Source of the DNA: a methanogenic archaeon
GTDB taxonomy: Archaea; Thermoplasmatota; Thermoplasmata; Methanomassiliicoccales; Methanomethylophilaceae
Direction of reading: 5' to 3'
DNA length: 10,575 nt
Assembly (NCBI GenBank): GCA_902787415.1
Contig: CADAGG010000034.1
Location: 1,121-11,695 of the forward strand
Shown here in pieces: positions 6,610 to 10,575 of this stretch. How positions within the stretch are numbered: position 1 is the stretch's first letter; each line of letters starts with the position of its first letter. A program made the translations under genes and the position numbers. The notes beneath the pieces are model-generated. The model made no database searches and had not been told where the DNA came from. It saw only the letters and a program-made list of their open reading frames with translations.

Positions 6610-7714
6610 CGGTATACCCCGTGATGTATCCGACCACGCCTGCTACCAGGCCGTAGACGGTGTTCTCTATGTATTCGGCGAGCCCGCTGTCCTTCAGCGG
6701 CCTCATCCGAAGTAAGTCGATGGTGGCGTCGCCGCCCCTGGTCTCGGAGATGCGCCCGGCCAGGAACATGGCCAGGGTGCCGTCCACGAGCATGTCGGGG
6801 TACTCGCCCTCCATCTGGTTGTAGATGCAGTTTAGGTCAGCCTGGCGGCCTGCCGCGAGGGAGGCGTACACCAGGGAGCAGATGTCCGGGTCGGTCTCCA
6901 TCGAATCGAAGACATCCCAGAAACGGTCGGTCAGTTCCTCCTCCAGGCCGCACGCGGAGGCGCAGTCCCAGAGCATCTCCTTCGTCACGCCCTGCTTCTC
7001 CAGCATGGCGAGGCAGTCGAGCGGTTCGGGTGACTCCCCGCGGCTGCGGATGCAGCCCGCCACGGTCTCCCTGACGCCCTGCGCCGCGGCCATGCCGAGC
7101 GGGGTGCCGGTCCCTGCGAACTCGCACCTCTCCTCCCCGATGGGGGAGACGACCGCCATGGCGTCGGAGGTGGTCCCGGTCTCCTCGTACCCGAGGTCCC
7201 TCATGGCGAGGGTCTTGCCCTCGACGAGGGGGATCATGAGATTGATCTTGGCGGGATCGGTGAGGGGCCTGGAGGTCACGACGACGGTGTTGATGGTGCC
7301 GGCGATGAGCCTGCGGTAGATCTCGTCGGAACGTGCCTTGCGGTGCTCCCAGCCCTCCATCCTGTCGCCAGCGCAGACGCAGTTGGTGACCCCTGCGGTG
7401 GACGCCACGTAGACGGTCTCCCCGTCCACGGTCTTCTCGCAGTCGGTGAACACGTACTTCACCTCGGCCGCGGTCATGAATCCCACGGCGTCGGCGGGGA
7501 GGGAGTACTCCGCCGCCTTATCCTCCAGGTCGGCGCGGTAATCGGCGCTGACGTAGTCGTGGGGGACCTGCATGATGAATACCGTGTCGGTGACGGCGTG
7601 CCCGCCGTTCCTAGGTGCGCTGCTGAGCACCTCCATCCTCTCGGTGAACCTGATGACCGCCGTGGCCTCGAAGTTGTCCTCTTCGTGGATTTCGACGCTT
7701 TTTATGAATTCCAT
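6602..7714 (-). CDS. cbiS: bifunctional adenosylcobinamide hydrolase / alpha-ribazole phosphatase (CbiS type)
   Basis: The 370-residue protein reads as two fused domains. Residues 1 to about 220 match adenosylcobinamide amidohydrolase CbiZ: VYVASTAGVTNCVCAGD (101-117), then GTINTVVVTSRPLTDPA (139-155) and RDLGYEETGTTSDAMAV (172-188). CbiZ cleaves the aminopropanol side chain of scavenged cobinamides to give cobyric acid. Residues from about 233 (CLAMLEKQGVTKEML) to the end resemble the CobZ/PgpA-like alpha-ribazole phosphatase found in Methanosarcina, which removes the phosphate late in cobamide synthesis. This order of domains is that described for CbiS of Methanopyrus kandleri. The CbiZ call is strong; the CobZ call rests on pattern and context. 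The ATG at 7714 overlaps the cbiB stop as TGATG with GAGGG upstream, which points to translational coupling. Longer upstream frames are shadows of cbiB. Confidence 0.85.
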   Translation of the reverse strand: MEFIKSVEIHEEDNFEATAVIRFTERMEVLSSAPRNGGHAVTDTVFIMQVPHDYVSADYRADLEDKAAEYSLPADAVGFMTAAEVKYVFTDCEKTVDGETVYVASTAGVTNCVCAGDRMEGWEHRKARSDEIYRRLIAGTINTVVVTSRPLTDPAKINLMIPLVEGKTLAMRDLGYEETGTTSDAMAVVSPIGEERCEFAGTGTPLGMAAAQGVRETVAGCIRSRGESPEPLDCLAMLEKQGVTKEMLWDCASACGLEEELTDRFWDVFDSMETDPDICSLVYASLAAGRQADLNCIYNQMEGEYPDMLVDGTLAMFLAGRISETRGGDATIDLLRMRPLKDSGLAEYIENTVYGLVAGVVGYITGYTDE

Positions 7715-8754
7715 CAGAACCCTCTTATTAATCCCATAACCGAGTCCTCGCATATAATCTGCACGTGCACGCCTATGAGGGCGCAGAGCGGGAACACGAC
7801 GATGACGGTGAAAAGCACCGCGGTGAGCTCGATGAGGCGGTAGCAGCGGGCGATGTCCTCGATGGAGGGGAGGGGGCCTTCGCCCATGACGTAGACGCCC
7901 TCCTTCTCGAAGGAGATGCCCATGGCGGCCGCGGTGGCGGTCATGGGCCATCCGCTGTTGGGGCTGGGGGTCTTGCGGTGCTCCTCGCGAGCCGCCTTCA
8001 GTGCCTTCCGGCGGCCGGGGATGCGCATGATCCATGCGGCGAGGCCGATGAAGAGCGGGGAGAGCCTGGAGGGTACGAACCCCAGGACGTCGTCCCACCT
8101 GGCGGGGAAATGGCCGAGGTCCTTGTACTTCTCGTTGAGGCGGCCCCACATGGCGTCCATGAGGTTGGCGCAGCGGAACATGACCGCTCCCGGAAGTCCC
8201 AGCAGCCCGTAGTATAGGAGCGGGGACACCGCGCTGTCCACCAGGTTCTCGGAGATGGTCTCGCAGCAGGAGGACGTGATGTGGGGGAGATCCATCCCTT
8301 TCATCTTCCTGTTCACCATCATCTGGGTCTTATCGGCCGCGGCATCGAGGTCGCCCTTCCGGAGGTCCTCCTCGATGGGTCTGCAGAAGCGCCTGAAGGC
8401 GAAGAGGGCGAAGGTGATCTTCACCAGGTAGGCGCTCACCACTATCCACAGAATCTCTCCGAGGGTGACATGGATCCCGGCGATATCGAAGGGGACCTGG
8501 CCGCCGAGGAAGTGGCGGATGCCCCCGGTGATGAGGATTGCGACACCTCCGAAGACGATGAAGACAAGGAGGTACGACAGGAATCCGAGGAGCACCGCGC
8601 GGTAGGATTTCCTCCTGACGAGGCGGTTGTCGATCGCCTGCAGGAGATTGCCCATCCACCGGAGGGGATGGTACTTGTTGGAGGGGTCGCCGACGTAGCG
8701 GTCGAACAGCATCGCGAGGATGATTATCAGGATGCCGTCGAACCATAGCTGCAT
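7714..8754 (-). CDS. cbiB: adenosylcobinamide-phosphate synthase CbiB
   Basis: CbiB is a membrane protein that condenses adenosylcobyric acid with (R)-1-amino-2-propanol phosphate, giving adenosylcobinamide phosphate. In an operon with a CbiZ domain it rebuilds what salvage has trimmed. The 346 residues have the expected signatures: DRYVGDPSNKYHPLRWMG (18-35), SENLVDSAVSPLLYYGLLG (168-186), MDAMWGRLNEKY (199-210), FPARWDDVLGFVPSRL (216-231) and SPNSGWPM (264-271). Hydrophobic helices lie near 8-18, 53-77, 100-120 and 308-328. The central motif reads MDAMWGR where most CbiB proteins have a form like DSMVGY, a modest deviation in an otherwise typical protein. The start lies 4 bases after the cobD stop, with TGATCAC before it as a possible weak ribosome binding site. 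Confidence 0.93.
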   Translation of the reverse strand: MQLWFDGILIIILAMLFDRYVGDPSNKYHPLRWMGNLLQAIDNRLVRRKSYRAVLLGFLSYLLVFIVFGGVAILITGGIRHFLGGQVPFDIAGIHVTLGEILWIVVSAYLVKITFALFAFRRFCRPIEEDLRKGDLDAAADKTQMMVNRKMKGMDLPHITSSCCETISENLVDSAVSPLLYYGLLGLPGAVMFRCANLMDAMWGRLNEKYKDLGHFPARWDDVLGFVPSRLSPLFIGLAAWIMRIPGRRKALKAAREEHRKTPSPNSGWPMTATAAAMGISFEKEGVYVMGEGPLPSIEDIARCYRLIELTAVLFTVIVVFPLCALIGVHVQIICEDSVMGLIRGF

Positions 8755-8758
8755 GTGA

Positions 8759-9877
8759 TCAGTGACTCATGGATTTCAGGACGCGGTTCACCGCTTCCAC
8801 GAACTTTCTGTTGCGTGCGGGGTCCTTGACGCAGAACCTGACGTAATCGGTGTAGGCGGGGCCGAAGGAGGCGCAGTCGCGGACCATGATGCCCTCCCTG
8901 AGCATCTCCCTCTGGAAGGCGGCGCCGTTCATGCCGAGCTCCCTGACCGGGACGAAGTAGAAGAACGAGTCCGAGAGCGGGCCGACGGGGAATCCGAGGG
9001 CCTCAAGCTCGGAGTGCATGACCTCCGATTCCCTCCTCATGGTGTTGGCCGCTTCCACGACATAGGGCATCTCGCAGCCGACCAGGTGCTCGGCGGCGCT
9101 CTGCTCCAGGGTGCCGACGTTCCAGGGGAGCCTGACCTTGTCCATCTCTTTGATTATCGACTCGTTGGCGAGGGCGAATCCGACCCTCATGCCGGGGATG
9201 GCGAAGGACTTGGTGAAGGAATGCGCCACTATGAGATTGCTGAACTCGCGGACCATGCCGCTGAGGGAGATGAGCGACTCGTCGGCCACCAGCGAGAGCA
9301 GGGTCTCGTCGAGGAAGACCATGGTGCCGAGCTCCTCGCATCTCCTGACGATGTCGATGATCTTGGAGCGCTTCTCCACCCTGCCGGTGGGGTTGTTGGG
9401 GTTGCAGATGTACAGCGCAGCGTAGTGCTTCGATTCGAGTTTCGAGAAGAGCTCGTCCCTGTCGAGGTAGAAATTATTCTCTGCTCTCAGCTCGATGTTG
9501 TCCACCTGAACGCCCGCGATCCTGCACTGCTGGGTATATTCGGCGAAGGAGGGTGCGGGGATGAGTACGCTCTCCCCCGGTCTGATGAATACCTGGGGGA
9601 AGTTGCGGATGATCTCGGAGGATCCCGCGCCCATGGCGACGTTCTCCGGGCCGAGGCCGTAGTGTCTGGCGATGGCCTCCCTGACCGAGGTGCAGTCGGC
9701 GTCGGGATAATGGCCGGTGTCCTTGGCGCACTCGGCGAGTATCGAGGGGAGGTCCTCGGGCGGGCCGAAGGGGTTGAGGTTCTGGCTGTAGTCCTCCACC
9801 CCGTCGAGCTTCCATCCCTGTCCGCCGTGGACGGTGGAGGGGAGCGATTCGAGTTCCTTCCTCGTTTGATATAGCAT
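8759..9877 (-). CDS. cobD: L-threonine-O-3-phosphate decarboxylase (PLP enzyme CobD)
   Basis: CobD decarboxylates threonine phosphate to (R)-1-amino-2-propanol phosphate, the arm that CbiB attaches. The 372-residue protein is a fold-type I PLP enzyme of the aspartate aminotransferase superfamily. The N-terminal HGGQGWKLDGVEDYSQNLNP (17-36) is typical of CobD rather than histidinol-phosphate aminotransferase. PLP-site residues are visible: NPNNPTG at 159-165, D190 in VFLDE, K223 in HSFTKSFAIPGMRVG as the Schiff-base lysine, R231, and R347 in YVRFCV for the substrate carboxylate or phosphate. The start at 9877 is set by GAGGT on the minus strand (9891-9887), 9 bases before the ATG. It is the first gene of the operon; all four following genes are in cobamide assembly, which supports CobD over HisC. 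Confidence 0.92.
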   Translation of the reverse strand: MLYQTRKELESLPSTVHGGQGWKLDGVEDYSQNLNPFGPPEDLPSILAECAKDTGHYPDADCTSVREAIARHYGLGPENVAMGAGSSEIIRNFPQVFIRPGESVLIPAPSFAEYTQQCRIAGVQVDNIELRAENNFYLDRDELFSKLESKHYAALYICNPNNPTGRVEKRSKIIDIVRRCEELGTMVFLDETLLSLVADESLISLSGMVREFSNLIVAHSFTKSFAIPGMRVGFALANESIIKEMDKVRLPWNVGTLEQSAAEHLVGCEMPYVVEAANTMRRESEVMHSELEALGFPVGPLSDSFFYFVPVRELGMNGAAFQREMLREGIMVRDCASFGPAYTDYVRFCVKDPARNRKFVEAVNRVLKSMSH

Positions 9878-9976
9878 GAAATCGAGACCTCATAGTTTAA
9901 GCACTATTTAGTTTTCATATCACACAAATTGTAATCAGCGACCAGAATAGTCGTTGTTTGTAGAAACCAGTAACAT

Positions 9977-9993
9977 TGTTTTACGCTAAAACA
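9977..9993. repeat. 17-bp operator-like palindrome upstream of the extracytoplasmic protein gene
   Basis: TGTTTTA (9977-9983) and TAAAACA (9987-9993) are exact reverse complements around CGC. The palindrome ends where the TATA-like CATAAATAC (9992-10000) begins, and lies about 100 bases before cobD on the other strand. Its place and symmetry suit a dimeric regulator; the regulator is unknown. Confidence 0.45.
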
Positions 9994-10029
9994 TAAATAC
10001 TATCGTTTTGATTTTGACGCATTGGATGT

Positions 10030-10066
10030 ATTAACCAAGCTATTTACGGAGTTAATGTTCGTTAAT
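10030..10066. repeat. three helically phased GTTAAT elements
   Basis: ATTAAC (10030-10035) is the exact inverse of GTTAAT at 10051-10056, and GTTAAT recurs at 10061-10066. The centres are 21 and 10 bases apart, about two turns and one turn of DNA, which puts all three on one face of the helix. They lie between the upstream TATA-like box and the start codon at 10103. In an A/T-rich stretch chance is a real alternative. Confidence 0.35.
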
Positions 10067-10102
10067 TCTTGAGGGTGGTTTGTAAATCCAAGAGGTGAAT
10101 CA

Positions 10103-10575
10103 ATGGCAAAAAGTAACTTGCTCATCATCGCAGCGGTTGCGGTTGTCGCCGTCGTTATCGGCGCATCTGCTGTCGCTGTCCTGAGCGGAAATAATGGGGA
10201 CAACAGGGACACCTATTACTTCTATCTCTCCAGCGATGATACATCTATCCAGGGATGGCATTCCGCACAGGGCGACAACGCCGCGGACGGATTTGCCAAC
10301 GCGATGAAAAAAGATAACATCAAATTTGAAATCAGTCAGTACGGATACGTTAACGCCATCGGCAGTGTCGAGGGCTCATGGTTCATTGCTCAGTACCTCT
10401 ACAACAACACCAGTTCCGTTGCAGCAGAGAACAGTATTCTCTACCCCATCGATTCCTACGGATCCTTCGGAGGAGCCAACGGATGGGCCCAGGTCAACGG
10501 ATATGACAAGACCGGTTACACTGGCGACAAACTCTGCGAGATCGATGCAAAGATTTTCTTCATGACTCCTTACAA
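10103..10575 (+). CDS. membrane-anchored extracytoplasmic protein, N-terminal part (cut by right edge)
   Basis: The frame opens at ATG 10103 after a strong AGAGGTGA ribosome binding site and stays open to the window end, giving 157 residues without a stop. Residues 5-29 form a long hydrophobic segment after a short MAKS N-terminus, which fits a signal anchor; there is no lipobox cysteine. The rest is rich in Tyr, Asn, Ser, Gly and Asp, as in secreted archaeal proteins, and starts with a beta-rich DTYYFYLSSDD. Two stretches recall the transcobalamin-like DUF4430 pattern: an ADGFANAMKK helix followed by GYVNAIGSVEGSWF, and later GWAQVNGYDKTG followed by a strand ending FFMTPY. That resemblance is weak and from memory. 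The gene is divergent from the cobamide operon, so a corrinoid-binding surface role is possible. Base composition is less GC-rich than in the operon. An adhesin or substrate-binding protein is equally possible. Confidence 0.7.
   Translation, partial: MAKSNLLIIAAVAVVAVVIGASAVAVLSGNNGDNRDTYYFYLSSDDTSIQGWHSAQGDNAADGFANAMKKDNIKFEISQYGYVNAIGSVEGSWFIAQYLYNNTSSVAAENSILYPIDSYGSFGGANGWAQVNGYDKTGYTGDKLCEIDAKIFFMTPY

Larger units (their letters stand above)
9878..10102. promoter_or_regulatory. divergent regulatory region between the cobamide operon and the extracytoplasmic protein gene
   Basis: This stretch is clearly less GC-rich than the coding regions around it. On the minus side, cobD has a ribosome binding site (9891-9887) and possible TATA-like boxes at 9922-9914 (GATATGAAA) and 9911-9903; I cannot choose between them. 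On the plus side, CATAAATAC (9992-10000) would give a leader of roughly 75-80 bases; CTATTTAC (10040-10047) is a later alternative. AGAGGTGA (10091-10098) is a strong ribosome binding site for the ATG at 10103. The region also holds a 17-bp palindrome and phased GTTAAT repeats, listed separately. I see no cobalamin riboswitch. Confidence 0.5.

Noticed and set aside
8762..9874. A 370-codon open frame on the plus strand, exactly opposite cobD
   Set aside because: The strong GC codon bias of cobD leaves the complementary frame free of stops. The translation shows no recognisable motifs, while cobD has all PLP-site residues and a ribosome binding site.
9878..10102. A cobalamin riboswitch in the cobD leader
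   Set aside because: The short space before cobD shows no conserved B12-box-like sequence or extended pairing, and such riboswitches are not typical of archaea.
1..10575. tRNA or rRNA genes, insertion sequences, CRISPR arrays or prophage genes
   Set aside because: Nearly all of the window is explained by protein genes with short gaps. The gaps show no regularly spaced repeats or tRNA-like cloverleaf, and no transposase or integrase motifs were seen.

Overview
The window looks like a chromosomal segment of a methanogenic archaeon, most likely a GC-rich member of the Methanomassiliicoccales (methylotrophic Thermoplasmata). The evidence is a set of archaeal gene types (NikR, the archaeal guanylyltransferase CobY, a CbiZ-CobZ fusion of the CbiS type), archaeal promoter style (TATA-like boxes about 27 bases before start codons that lack a Shine-Dalgarno sequence) and the need of such organisms for nickel and corrinoids. 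The order-level placement is inference; the archaeal assignment is well supported. There are no tRNAs, rRNAs, insertion sequences or CRISPR arrays.

Layout. (1) 1-452, minus: the N-terminal part of an asparagine-synthase-type PP-loop ATPase, cut by the left edge. (2) 453-556: a divergent promoter region with several inverted repeats, leading to nikR (557-1000, plus), a nickel-sensing repressor with all four nickel ligands. (3) 1008-2219, minus: two adjacent genes of an unrecognised family whose products align with each other along most of their length, so they look like a tandem duplication. (4) 2220-2289: a compact bidirectional promoter built on a perfect 12-bp TATA palindrome, shared with topA (2290-4662, plus), a type IA topoisomerase with four C-terminal zinc ribbons. 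(5) 4664-9877, minus: a tightly packed five-gene operon, transcribed cobD-cbiB-cbiS-cobS-cobY, with gaps of 4 and 2 bases and overlaps of 1 and 8 bases. (6) 9878-10102: a less GC-rich divergent regulatory region with a 17-bp palindrome and helically phased GTTAAT motifs. (7) 10103-10575, plus: the start of a membrane-anchored extracytoplasmic protein running off the right edge.

The operon encodes the late, nucleotide-loop part of cobamide synthesis plus salvage. CobD makes aminopropanol phosphate from threonine phosphate. The CbiZ half of CbiS trims scavenged adenosylcobinamide to adenosylcobyric acid. CbiB joins the two, CobY activates the product with GTP, CobS attaches alpha-ribazole phosphate, and the CobZ half of CbiS removes the last phosphate. 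CobT, corrin-ring genes and a corrinoid transporter are not in the window.

The most unusual features are the paralogous pair of unknown proteins, a roughly 150-residue acidic extension on the membrane enzyme CobS, the operator-like repeats at nikR and upstream of the last gene, and the extracytoplasmic protein, whose sequence pattern weakly recalls transcobalamin-like (DUF4430) domains and which is divergent from the cobamide operon.
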